From Conyzicola nivalis_A (lineage in GTDB: Bacteria > Actinomycetota > Actinomycetes > Actinomycetales > Microbacteriaceae), in contig NZ_JBEPSJ010000002.1 of assembly GCF_040548875.1 (NCBI RefSeq), positions 434,001 to 498,000 on the forward strand: 64,000 bases of DNA, read 5' to 3'. Under the pieces are notes generated by a model. The model had not been told where the DNA came from. It was given only the letters and a program-made list of their open reading frames with translations, and searched no databases. Every line of letters starts with the position of its first letter. The stretch's first letter is position 1. Positions 16,697 through 24,654 of this stretch are shown here, one piece after another. A program made the translations under genes and the position numbers.

Positions 16697-18540
16697 GACG
16701 CTCCCGCCAGCAGCCGACGGTCGTGCTGGGCGGCGAGCCGCACCGGCGCGTTGGCGGCGCCGTAGCCCGCGTAGCCGCCGCGGCGCTCGACGATCTCGAA
16801 GAACACGCTGCCGAGCGACTCGGTGTAGAAGTGGAGGAACTCGCCCCGGTCGTCGCGGTCGTACATCAGCTGCAGCTCGCGCAGCTCGTCGAGGAACGCC
16901 GGCTCGAGGTCGAAGCGCGCGTCGAGGTCGTCGTAGTAGTTGTCGCCGATGGGCAGGAAGCCGAGCCCGCGCTCGCGTGCGCGACGCGCGGTCGCGACGG
17001 CGTCGTTGGAGGCGAAGGCCACGTGCTGGGCCCGCACCGCGGTCTCGACGCTCTCGGCGGGCGCGAGGTTGAGCACGAGCCGCACGACGCAGTCGGGGGT
17101 GCTCATGACCTGGCTGCGCACGAGCCCCGTGGGAGCCGCGACGTCGAGCGAGGGTTGCGGGTCGAGGGCGAGCACGCTCGTGCAGAACAGCACCGCCGCG
17201 TCGAAGTACTCCCAGGACTGTGCCAGGTTCACGTGGTCTACCCGGGTGACGAGAGCGTCCGCCGACGCCGACGTTCCCGCGGAGAACTCGGCGACCCACG
17301 CGGGCACTCCGCCGCTGCCCACACGGCCGAAGAAGACCTCGCTCGAGTCGGGTGCCCGCACTCCGAGCAGGACCTCGTCGCCCGCTCCCCGCTCGCGGGG
17401 CACGGCGGGGGCCAGGAGAGTGGCGGCGCGGGAGGCCGCGAGCTCGGGGTCGGCCACGTCGAAACCGAGGGCGGCGACGGCCGGGGCGCCGGCGGTCGCA
17501 TCCCCGCTGTTGATGATCACGCGAGCCCCGCCCTGCGACCAGAGCTCGACGGGTTTGGAGTGGTGGGTGCCCGCGTCGTCGAACCCGAGCTGGTACAGCG
17601 TCGTGCGCACGCGCTCGCGCTGGTTCTCGTCAGCGCGCACCTCGACGAAGTTGAACCCGAGCGGGGGCGGCATGTCGGGCAGCGGGGCCACGGCCATACG
17701 CACTCCCTCGCGTCCCTCGCGATCGAGGGACTGCGACGCGAGCTCCTGCAGCCATTCGAGCGAGCGCATGGCGTCGAGGGCGGTGCGGTGCGGATCGGTG
17801 CGGCGGAACGTGTCGTTGAAGATCTCGAGCGACACCGGCCCGTCGTAGCCGGAGCGCAGCAGGTGGCCCATGAAGTCGGCCAGGTCGAACGCGCCCTCGC
17901 CGGGGAACACGCGGTGGTGCCTGCTCCACGAGAGCAGGTCCATCGTGAGCCGGGGAGCGTCGGCCATCTGCACGAAGAAGATCTTGTCTGCGGGTATCGT
18001 CTCGATCGCAGCGGGATCCCAGCCACGCGACAGGATGTGGAAGCTGTCGAGACAGTGGCCGACGGCGGGGTGGTCGACGGCGCGCACGATCCGCGCCGCG
18101 TGCTCGTAGTCGCTGACGAACCGCCCCCAGGCGAGCGCCTCGTAGGCGACGCGCACGCCGTGCAGCGCGGCCAGGTCGCCGAGCTGACGCAGCTGGTCGA
18201 CGGCGAGCGCGTCGTCAGCGCTCACCGCGGTGCCGACGTTGCTGCAGAGCAGCATCGTGTCGATGTCGAGACGGTTCATCAGCTCGAACTTGGCCTCCGC
18301 ACGCCGCAGGTTCTGCCGCAGCCGGCCCTGCGCGACGCCCTCGAAATCACGGAACGGCTGATACAGGTCGAGCGTCAGGCCGAGGTCGCGGGCGAGCTCG
18401 GCCACGAGCTCGGGTGAGAGCGGCGACGCGACGAAGTCGGGCTCGAAGATCTCGACGCCGTCGAAACCGGCCGCCGCACTGGCGCGCAGCTTCTCCTCGA
18501 GCGAACCGCTGAGGCAGACAGTGGCAATGGAGGTCTTCAT
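16693..18540 (-). CDS. quiC: 3-dehydroshikimate dehydratase, two-domain (sugar-phosphate-isomerase-like plus HPPD-like)
   Basis: 615 residues. The N-terminal AP-endonuclease-2-like TIM barrel (about 1-275) carries the metal quartet Glu134, Asp165, Gln191, Glu239 plus His168 and converts 3-dehydroshikimate to protocatechuate. The C-terminal part (about 290-600) is a duplicated vicinal-oxygen-chelate fold resembling 4-hydroxyphenylpyruvate dioxygenase, with His436, His506 and Glu582 as likely iron or metal ligands; this matches the bifunctional QuiC1 architecture known from Pseudomonas. The ATG at 18540 starts at the barrel's first strand. It is divergent from the dehydroquinate dehydratase gene with a shared operator midway. 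The activity of the second domain is unknown in this family. Confidence 0.88.
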   Translation of the reverse strand: MKTSIATVCLSGSLEEKLRASAAAGFDGVEIFEPDFVASPLSPELVAELARDLGLTLDLYQPFRDFEGVAQGRLRQNLRRAEAKFELMNRLDIDTMLLCSNVGTAVSADDALAVDQLRQLGDLAALHGVRVAYEALAWGRFVSDYEHAARIVRAVDHPAVGHCLDSFHILSRGWDPAAIETIPADKIFFVQMADAPRLTMDLLSWSRHHRVFPGEGAFDLADFMGHLLRSGYDGPVSLEIFNDTFRRTDPHRTALDAMRSLEWLQELASQSLDREGREGVRMAVAPLPDMPPPLGFNFVEVRADENQRERVRTTLYQLGFDDAGTHHSKPVELWSQGGARVIINSGDATAGAPAVAALGFDVADPELAASRAATLLAPAVPRERGAGDEVLLGVRAPDSSEVFFGRVGSGGVPAWVAEFSAGTSASADALVTRVDHVNLAQSWEYFDAAVLFCTSVLALDPQPSLDVAAPTGLVRSQVMSTPDCVVRLVLNLAPAESVETAVRAQHVAFASNDAVATARRARERGLGFLPIGDNYYDDLDARFDLEPAFLDELRELQLMYDRDDRGEFLHFYTESLGSVFFEIVERRGGYAGYGAANAPVRLAAQHDRRLLAGAS

Positions 18541-18606
18541 CGACGCACAGCCCTTCCGTGTTGTGGCCCCCAGTGTGCGGCGGTGCGGCGACACGCCGCA
18601 ATCGAG

Positions 18607-18625
18607 CCGCCCACTCAGTGGAACG
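18607..18625. promoter_or_regulatory. IclR-type operator, site A, between divergent dehydratase genes
   Basis: On the minus strand CGTTCCACTGAGTGGGCGG. The centre is 76 bp from the 3-dehydroshikimate dehydratase start and 86 bp from the dehydroquinate dehydratase start, so one site could control both. It is one of four closely related palindromes (22629, 23413 and 26560 are the others). Confidence 0.6.
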
Positions 18626-18701
18626 GCGGTGGACGCGCACTCACGGTGCGCACTCACAATGGCTTCGAACCGACTACCCGCGACGTCGAAGGAGACAGCG
18701 C

Positions 18702-19166
18702 ATGACCGCACAGCGTCCCAGCATCCTCGTGGTGAACGGGCCGAACCTGAACCTTCTCGGTCTGCGCGAGCCGCGCATCTACGGCCACGACACCCTCGCC
18801 GACGTCGAGAAGCTGGCGCGCGACACCGCGGACGCCGCCGGTTACGACTTGGACTTCTTCCAGAGCAACTGGGAGGGCGCGATCATCGACCGCCTCCACG
18901 AAGGCCGGGGTGTCGCGAGCGGCGTCATCGTGAACCCGGCGGGCCTCACGTCCGTCTCGATACCGCTGCTCGACACGCTTCTCGCCGTCGCGCTGCCCGT
19001 CGTCGAGGTGCACGTGTCGAACATCCACCGCCGCGAGGAGTTTCGCCACTTCTCCTACACGTCGACGATGGCCGAGGCCGTCATCGCGGGCTGCGGCATC
19101 GCCGGCTACCGCTACGCCGTCGACTTTCTCGTGAACCACATCGCGTCGAAGAACAGCGCAGTCTAG
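18702..19166 (+). CDS. aroQ: Type II 3-dehydroquinate dehydratase
   Basis: 154 residues, the usual length. Type II hallmarks: N-G-P-N-L-N-L-L-G at the N-terminus, catalytic Arg22 and Tyr27 on the lid loop (REPRIYG), N-P-A-G (about 78-81) and His104 in EVHVSNIHRRE. It dehydrates 3-dehydroquinate to 3-dehydroshikimate. Linked to the dehydratase that consumes 3-dehydroshikimate, it most likely works in quinate breakdown rather than, or besides, aromatic amino-acid synthesis. GAAGGAGA precedes the ATG at 18702. Its stop overlaps that of the convergent MFS gene by four bases. Confidence 0.92.
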   Translation: MTAQRPSILVVNGPNLNLLGLREPRIYGHDTLADVEKLARDTADAAGYDLDFFQSNWEGAIIDRLHEGRGVASGVIVNPAGLTSVSIPLLDTLLAVALPVVEVHVSNIHRREEFRHFSYTSTMAEAVIAGCGIAGYRYAVDFLVNHIASKNSAV

Positions 19167-20554
19167 GCGGGCGACCTGCGGCGCACGTCGTCGGCGACGC
19201 CCGGAGGCAGGCGGGCGGCGCCGACGGCGCTGAGGCACGCGATCGCCGCCATCACGACGAGCGCCCACCGGTACGGCGCCAGACCGCCGTGACCTGCGGC
19301 GTCGACGAGGCGCACCACCACGGCCGCCACGGCCACCCCGAGCGCCGATGCGACCTGCACGACGGTGGAGGACAGCGTGTTCGCGCCGTTCATGCGCTCG
19401 GGAGCGATCTCGGCGAACTGGATCGTTCCGTAGGCGGTGAACCCCGTGGAACGGAAGACTCCGCTCATCAGCAGGACTCCCGCCATGATCACGATCGGGG
19501 TGTCGGCGGTCATGGTCGCCACGGCCAGAAGAGTGAGGGCCACACCGACCGCCGACCAGACCATGACGCTCGCGAACCCGAGCCGGCCGATGAGCCAGGT
19601 CGTCGCAGGCTTCACCGCCAGGTTGCCCGCGAACACCCACATGACCATCGCACCGGCGGCCACCGGCGTCCACCCGAAGCCCTCCTGCATAAGCAGCGGC
19701 AGCAGGAACGGCACGGAGCTCACCGCCGTGCGGTACCAGACGCCGCTCGAGTTCGTTACCCGGAACGTCGCGACGCGGTAGCCCGTCAGATCGAGCAGCG
19801 GCCCCCGAGCGGCGACGAGGTGCCGCACGGTGAGCACCCCGGCCACGGCGGCGAGTGCGAGGAGCGCGGCACCGAGCGGCACCCCCTCGGCGGAGACGAT
19901 GCGCTCCAGCCCCAGGACGAGCGCCACGAGCGTCGTGCTCGTACCCGCGAGACCGCGCAGGTCGAGCCGGCGCCGGACGCGCGCGGCGTCGATCGGGATC
20001 ACACGCAGCGCGACGAAGAAAAGCGCGACTCCGAGCGGCACGTTCACGTAGAAGATCCACGGCCAGCCGAGCGACTGGGTGATCAGTCCGCCGGCGAGCG
20101 GAGCGACGACGGGGGCGACGAGCGCCGGCCAGGTGAGGTACGCGATCGCTCTCAGCAGCTCCGCCTTGTCGGTGGTGCGCAGCACGATCAGCCGGCCGAC
20201 CGGCACCATCATGCTGCCGCCGATGCCCTGCAGGGCGCGGGCCAGCACGAGCGAGAGCAGGTCGGGGCTCAACGCGCAGAGCAGCGATGCGACGACGAAG
20301 ACGACGATGGCGGCGCAGAAGACGCGTCGGGCACCGAACCGGTCCGCCGCCCAGCCGCTCACCGGGATGAAGACGGCCACGGCGAGCAGATAGGCGGTCA
20401 TCGCCAGACCCACGTCGGCCGCCGCGACGCCGTAGTCGCCGGCGATCGCCGGGATGGCGGTGACGAGAACCGTTCCGTCGAAGGTCTCGAGGAAGAACGC
20501 CGTCGCGACCACGAGCGCGACCGGGCGCGAGAATCCTGCTCGGGCGGCGCTCAC
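19163..20554 (-). CDS. MFS transporter, DHA2 (EmrB/QacA-like) type
   Basis: 463 residues with about 14 hydrophobic segments and the DHA2 features FLETFDGTVLVTAIPAIA (motif D1) and GWAADRFGARRV (motif A). Members usually export drugs or metabolites with protons. It begins at a GTG 15 bp after the shikimate dehydrogenase stop and is the last gene of the oxidoreductase operon, so its cargo is probably a cyclitol acid or aromatic intermediate; whether it imports or exports is open. The ribosome-binding site is weak, implying coupling to the upstream gene. Confidence 0.82.
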   Translation of the reverse strand: MSAARAGFSRPVALVVATAFFLETFDGTVLVTAIPAIAGDYGVAAADVGLAMTAYLLAVAVFIPVSGWAADRFGARRVFCAAIVVFVVASLLCALSPDLLSLVLARALQGIGGSMMVPVGRLIVLRTTDKAELLRAIAYLTWPALVAPVVAPLAGGLITQSLGWPWIFYVNVPLGVALFFVALRVIPIDAARVRRRLDLRGLAGTSTTLVALVLGLERIVSAEGVPLGAALLALAAVAGVLTVRHLVAARGPLLDLTGYRVATFRVTNSSGVWYRTAVSSVPFLLPLLMQEGFGWTPVAAGAMVMWVFAGNLAVKPATTWLIGRLGFASVMVWSAVGVALTLLAVATMTADTPIVIMAGVLLMSGVFRSTGFTAYGTIQFAEIAPERMNGANTLSSTVVQVASALGVAVAAVVVRLVDAAGHGGLAPYRWALVVMAAIACLSAVGAARLPPGVADDVRRRSPA

Positions 20555-20569
20555 CGCACCGCCCGAGCG

Positions 20570-21457
20570 TCAGACACGGGCGGCAGTGACCTGCCCGCCG
20601 TCGGCGATGATGCGTTCGAGGTGCGCGAGCATGCGCTCGGAGTCGGGGGTGATCCCGGTGAACAGGCGGAATCCCTCGGCGGCCTGGAACACGAGCATGT
20701 AGCCCCCGCCCACGGTGAGGCACCCCATGCCCCGGGCGGCGGCCATGAGTCTCGTCTCCAGCGGCATATACACGATGTCGTGCACCCACAGCCCGGGACG
20801 GAGCAGGTCGAGCGGCACGGCCGAGCCGGGGTGGGTCGGCATTCCGACCGGGGTCGCGTTGACGACCCCGTCGGCCTCGGCCATCCAGCGTTCGGACTCA
20901 TCCTTGGAGCCTGCCACGATGGCGGCCGTGCCGTGCGCCGACCCCAGGGATCTGGCCACCTCGTGTGCCCGGCCGTCGTCGACGTCGACGAGCACGAGCC
21001 GCTCCACGCCGCTGCGCAGCAGGGCATGGGCCACCGCGACGCCGGCACCGCCCGCGCCGAACTGCACGACGGTGCGGCGCGGGACGCCGCGCAGGTTCAG
21101 CTCGATGGAACGGGCGAAGCCGTACCAGTCGGTGTTGTGGCCGATGGACCGCGGCCCGTCGAAGACCACGGCGTTCACCGCCCCCAGCACCCGGGCGTCG
21201 TCGGACATCTCGGTGACGAACTCGGTGGCGGTCTGCTTGAACGGGTGGGTGATATTGACCCCGCGGTATCCGCTGTCGCGCACCGAGGCCAGCAGCGCGC
21301 CGACGTCGTTGTAGGCGGGGTCGCGGTCGCCGTCGAACACCTCGTAGGTGTAGTCGAGACCCAGCGCCTCCGCCTCCGTCTCGTGCAGCACCGACGAGAG
21401 CGACAGGTCGAGCCCGAGGCCGATGAGGCCCACGCGATAGGAATTAGTCGCGCTCAC
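20570..21457 (-). CDS. aroE: Shikimate/quinate dehydrogenase, probably NAD-dependent catabolic type
   Basis: 295 residues, AroE fold. Substrate residues: the S-L-S pair near 19-21, Lys74 in NITHPFKQ, Asp110 in HNTDWYG. The Rossmann motif is GAGGAG (134-139), and the second beta strand ends in Asp158 (LVDVDD) rather than the N-R-(T/S) that binds the NADP phosphate in biosynthetic AroE; Asp there favours NAD, as in QsuD-type enzymes. It would oxidise quinate or shikimate to the 3-dehydro acids. Start is the GTG at 21457, overlapping the oxidoreductase stop as GTGA. Confidence 0.88.
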   Translation of the reverse strand: MSATNSYRVGLIGLGLDLSLSSVLHETEAEALGLDYTYEVFDGDRDPAYNDVGALLASVRDSGYRGVNITHPFKQTATEFVTEMSDDARVLGAVNAVVFDGPRSIGHNTDWYGFARSIELNLRGVPRRTVVQFGAGGAGVAVAHALLRSGVERLVLVDVDDGRAHEVARSLGSAHGTAAIVAGSKDESERWMAEADGVVNATPVGMPTHPGSAVPLDLLRPGLWVHDIVYMPLETRLMAAARGMGCLTVGGGYMLVFQAAEGFRLFTGITPDSERMLAHLERIIADGGQVTAARV

Positions 21458-22560
21458 GCCGCCGCTCCCGAACGGGCGCCGGTCAGCCGCACGGCACCGC
21501 CCGACTCCGACGACCGGTAGATCGCCGTCACGATCTCCAGCGCCCGCCGGGCGTCCCGACCGGTGACGAGCGGGTCTCGGTCGTCTCGCACGGCCGCGAC
21601 GAAGTCGGCGATCTGCAGCGAGTGCGCGTCCACGAGGCCGAGGTGCACGTCGGCCAGCGGAATGTCGAAGACGCCGCCCGCCGCGTAGGGTGCCGCGAAT
21701 TCTCGCTCGCCGGGCAGCGTCCAGACGTCGGTGAGGCCCGTGCCCTCGGGAAACTCGAGCACACTCGCCGCCCTGCCTTCGGCGTCGCTGACGAGCACCT
21801 GCGCTCCGAGACCGGGGTCGAAGGTCGAGCTCGCCTGCACGACGGCGAGGGCGCCCGAGGCGAACTCGATGGTGGCAACCGCGGTGTCCTCGACGTCGAT
21901 GTACGCGCCGTGCCTGAGGGTCGCGACGCGACCCGTGACGCTCACGGCGTCGCCCATGAACCACTGCAGCAGGTCGATGTGGTGCATCGCCTGCGTCATG
22001 AGCACGCCTCCGCCCTCGGTGTCGCGGCGCCCCCGCCACGGTTCGGCGTAGTACTCGGCGTCGCGGCGGAGCCGGACGATACAGCTGCCCGATACCGGCG
22101 TTCCGAGGGAGCCGCCGTCGATGGCCGCGCGGATGCGGGCGGCGGCCGGCCAGAACCGGCGCTGGAAGACCACTCCGAACCTCACCCCGGCGGCGTCGGT
22201 CGCCGCGATCATGCGGTCGGCCTCCTCGGTGGTGGTCGCGACGGGCTTCTCGCAAAGCACGTGCAGGCCCTGCGCCGCGGCCGCGACGACCCCCTCCTCG
22301 TGCGCCGGATGCGGCGTGCAGATCGTCACGGCGTCGAGGCCGGAGCCGAGCGCGCTCTCGACGTCGTCGAATGCCTCGGGGATGCCGAAACGCTCCGCGA
22401 ACGCCCGAGCCCGCGCGGCATCCGTGTCGACGACGGCCGCGACGGTCACCCCGGGCAATGCCTGGAGGGCGGCGACATGGTTGACGGCGATGGCGCCGCA
22501 CCCGACTATCGCGAAGCGGATCGCCCCCGGTGCGCCCGAAGGCGTGAATTCTTCTGCCAT
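21454..22560 (-). CDS. Gfo/Idh/MocA family oxidoreductase
   Basis: 368 residues. The NAD(P)-binding start FAIVGCGAIAVNHVAAL and the family motif C-E-K-P-V (catalytic Lys) are plain, as is the substrate-binding H-H-I-D-L-L-Q-W segment. These enzymes oxidise polyol-like rings or sugars; in this operon a cyclitol acid related to quinate is the natural guess, perhaps a C-3 or C-5 epimer that AroE cannot use. The ATG at 22560 was preferred over in-frame upstream starts because it falls 69 bp downstream of operator site B and gives normal length. First gene of the operon with aroE and the MFS carrier. Confidence 0.82.
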   Translation of the reverse strand: MAEEFTPSGAPGAIRFAIVGCGAIAVNHVAALQALPGVTVAAVVDTDAARARAFAERFGIPEAFDDVESALGSGLDAVTICTPHPAHEEGVVAAAAQGLHVLCEKPVATTTEEADRMIAATDAAGVRFGVVFQRRFWPAAARIRAAIDGGSLGTPVSGSCIVRLRRDAEYYAEPWRGRRDTEGGGVLMTQAMHHIDLLQWFMGDAVSVTGRVATLRHGAYIDVEDTAVATIEFASGALAVVQASSTFDPGLGAQVLVSDAEGRAASVLEFPEGTGLTDVWTLPGEREFAAPYAAGGVFDIPLADVHLGLVDAHSLQIADFVAAVRDDRDPLVTGRDARRALEIVTAIYRSSESGGAVRLTGARSGAAA

Positions 22561-22628
22561 GACCTCATCGTCTCGCCGCAAACTCGTTGACCGAATTGTG
22601 ACGTGGGCCATCGGGCCGGGCAACGCGA

Positions 22629-22647
22629 CGTGCCATCCAATGGAACA
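22629..22647. promoter_or_regulatory. IclR-type operator, site B, upstream of the oxidoreductase-aroE operon
   Basis: On the minus strand TGTTCCATTGGATGGCACG, centred 78 bp upstream of the oxidoreductase start and just past the stop of the IclR gene. Arms TGTTCCA and TGGCACG are imperfect inverted repeats separated by five bases. Confidence 0.6.
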
Positions 22648-22660
22648 CGCCGACGCCCGG

Positions 22661-23434
22661 TCAGAGCGGCCAGCTGAGTGCCCGAGCCGGGAGGTTGCGG
22701 CCGAGCCCGAGGGCGGCGGTGCGCACGGCGGCGCCGAGGTGCTTCACGTCGATCAGCCCGGCCCGCCCGGACACGGAGATCGCCGCGATCGGCCCGTACC
22801 CGCTCTTCAGGATGGGGCTCGCCACGCAGACGATGCCACGCCCCGACTCCTCGCGGTCGTAGGCCAGACCCGAGCCTCGCACGGCCTCGAGCTCCCGCCT
22901 CAGCATGTCGGGATCGGTGATGCTGTTCGGCTGCAGCCGCGCTAGCCCGCCCGCGATCACGGCGTCAACGGCCTCGGGCGGCGAGAAGGCGAGCAGCGCC
23001 TTGCCCACCCCGGTGGTGTGCGCCGGCAGCCGGCCGCCCACCCGCGCCGGGGCGCGCGACGCGTTGCGTCCGCGGAGCATCCCGATATAGACGACCTCGC
23101 CGCCCTCCAGCACCGCCAGGTTGACCGTCTGCCCCGTTGCATCCCGCAGGTCCGTCATCGTGGCGAGCGCGAGGCTCCGCAGTTCCTTCGGCTGGGTGGC
23201 GAGCTCGCCGAGTTCGAAAAGGCGCAGTCCCGGGCGCACCCCCGCACCGTCGCGCTCGAGGTACCGATGCTCCACCAGCTCGGCCACGAGACGCGACACG
23301 GTCGACTTGGGCAGGTTCGCCCTCCGCGCCAGCTCCGACACGCCGAGCCTCTTGTCGTCCGACCGGAAGGCGCCCAGCACGAGCGTCACCCGGTCGATCA
23401 CCGACACGGCGTCGTTCCATTGAGCGGTACGCAT
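22661..23434 (-). CDS. IclR-family transcriptional regulator of the quinate/shikimate island (third)
   Basis: 257 residues from ATG 23434. Winged helix LARRANLPKSTVSRLVAEL and effector domain with HTTGVGKALLAF. Strongly similar to the IclR protein at 14651-15469. Its gene lies between two target operons and three of the four shared palindromes lie upstream of catabolic or transport genes, so it is the best candidate to bind them. The fourth palindrome (23413-23431) covers codons 2-8; the start could instead be the GTG at 23407, which would put the operator in the leader. Effector probably a pathway acid. Confidence 0.85.
   Translation of the reverse strand: MRTAQWNDAVSVIDRVTLVLGAFRSDDKRLGVSELARRANLPKSTVSRLVAELVEHRYLERDGAGVRPGLRLFELGELATQPKELRSLALATMTDLRDATGQTVNLAVLEGGEVVYIGMLRGRNASRAPARVGGRLPAHTTGVGKALLAFSPPEAVDAVIAGGLARLQPNSITDPDMLRRELEAVRGSGLAYDREESGRGIVCVASPILKSGYGPIAAISVSGRAGLIDVKHLGAAVRTAALGLGRNLPARALSWPL
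23413..23431. promoter_or_regulatory. IclR-type operator, site C, at the start of the IclR gene
   Basis: CGTTCCATTGAGCGGTACG on the plus strand, within the first codons of the longest reasonable reading of the regulator gene. Fits the shared 19-bp pattern and suggests autoregulation by blocking initiation of its own transcript. Confidence 0.55.
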
Positions 23435-23519
23435 GGGGGAAGTATGGGAGTCGTCGGCACGGCTGCGCAAGCGGCGGGGCGAGCCGGATTCGGCACACCC
23501 CCGCCGCGCACGGCGTGCT

Positions 23520-24563
23520 CTACTCCGTCATCCCCCGGATGGCGGTGTAGAGCTCGAGGCGTTCGCCGTCGTAGTAGGAGTTGAAGAACTCCTCGGCCTT
23601 CTCGATGAAGGCCTCCTTGTCGACGTCCTCCTCCTCGACCACCGTGAACGAGTCGTCGGCCCGGTACTCGTCGAGGATCTTGTTCGTCTCCTCGTCGACG
23701 CAGTCGCGGTTCTCGGCGCGGATGCCGTGGATGGTCTCCTCGAGAAGCTCGGCCTGCTCGTCGCTCATCTTGTCGTAGGTCTTCTCGCTCACCACGAGCC
23801 AGTGGATGCCCACCTGGTGGTTGTTGAGCGATGCGACCTTGAGGATCTCGTCGAAGCTCTGCGAGTGCGTCGCGACGATGGGGTTCTCCTGGCCGACGGC
23901 GATCCCCTGCTGCAGCGACACGTAGATCTCCTCGTTCGCCACCGCCACCGGGGTCACCCCCATCGCCTCGGCGTTGGCGAGGAACTGCGGCGAGTCGGGG
24001 AACCGGATGGGCAGGCCCTCCAGGTCGTCGGGGCTCTCGATCGGGGTGTCTTTCGTGGTGAACGTGCGGTTGCCGAAGAACCATCCGTCGACGATGCGGG
24101 CGCCCGTCTCCTCGTTGAAGCCGGCGAAGAGATCGGATGACTCGTTGTCGATCCACTCGAACGCGTGGTCGACGTCATTGAAGACGTAGGCCGCGTCGAC
24201 GACGCCGATCGGCTCGTAGGTCGCACTCAACGCCGACGCGCCCTGCAGGTCGATGTCGATGTCGCCTGCCTGCACCGCCGCGAAGCGCTCGGTGTCGGGT
24301 CCGAGCTGGCTGGCCGGGAACAGGTCGACGGTGAACCCGATGTCGGCCTCCTCGAGCCGCTCCTTGAGCAGCTCGACCCCGCAGTAGTAGTTCGGTGTCG
24401 TCTCGGGCTGGCTGGTCGCGACCGTCAGCGTGACGTCTTCGTTGCCGCCGGTCGCCTCTCCGCCGTCGTCGGCGGGTGAGGAACACCCGGCGAGGAGCAG
24501 AGCGCCGGCCGTCAGCACCGACGACGCGAACACCACCCGGGACTTGCTGTGAGCGTGGCTCAT
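23520..24563 (-). CDS. dctP: TRAP transporter substrate-binding lipoprotein (DctP family)
   Basis: 347 residues with lipobox LLLAGC (Cys about 27), so tethered outside the membrane, unusual only in being a lipoprotein as expected for a monoderm. The DctP fold is shown by the V-A-T-S-Q-P start, the G-x-D-x-E-R-F-A-A-V-Q-A-G segment, the central G-L-P-I-R-F-P-D strand whose Arg binds the substrate carboxylate, and the P-V-A-V-A-N-E-E-I-Y motif. Last gene of the Q-M-P operon, 91 bp after dctM. Co-regulation with the dehydratases suggests quinate, shikimate or 3-dehydroshikimate as ligand. Confidence 0.88.
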   Translation of the reverse strand: MSHAHSKSRVVFASSVLTAGALLLAGCSSPADDGGEATGGNEDVTLTVATSQPETTPNYYCGVELLKERLEEADIGFTVDLFPASQLGPDTERFAAVQAGDIDIDLQGASALSATYEPIGVVDAAYVFNDVDHAFEWIDNESSDLFAGFNEETGARIVDGWFFGNRTFTTKDTPIESPDDLEGLPIRFPDSPQFLANAEAMGVTPVAVANEEIYVSLQQGIAVGQENPIVATHSQSFDEILKVASLNNHQVGIHWLVVSEKTYDKMSDEQAELLEETIHGIRAENRDCVDEETNKILDEYRADDSFTVVEEEDVDKEAFIEKAEEFFNSYYDGERLELYTAIRGMTE

Positions 24564-24654
24564 GTGATTCTCCCTCGTACTGTGCGTTTGCCGGAGCCGC
24601 TTGGCCCGGCACTGGACGGCCCGTAAGCGGGGCCGAGGTCGTGCGGTTGTGGAG

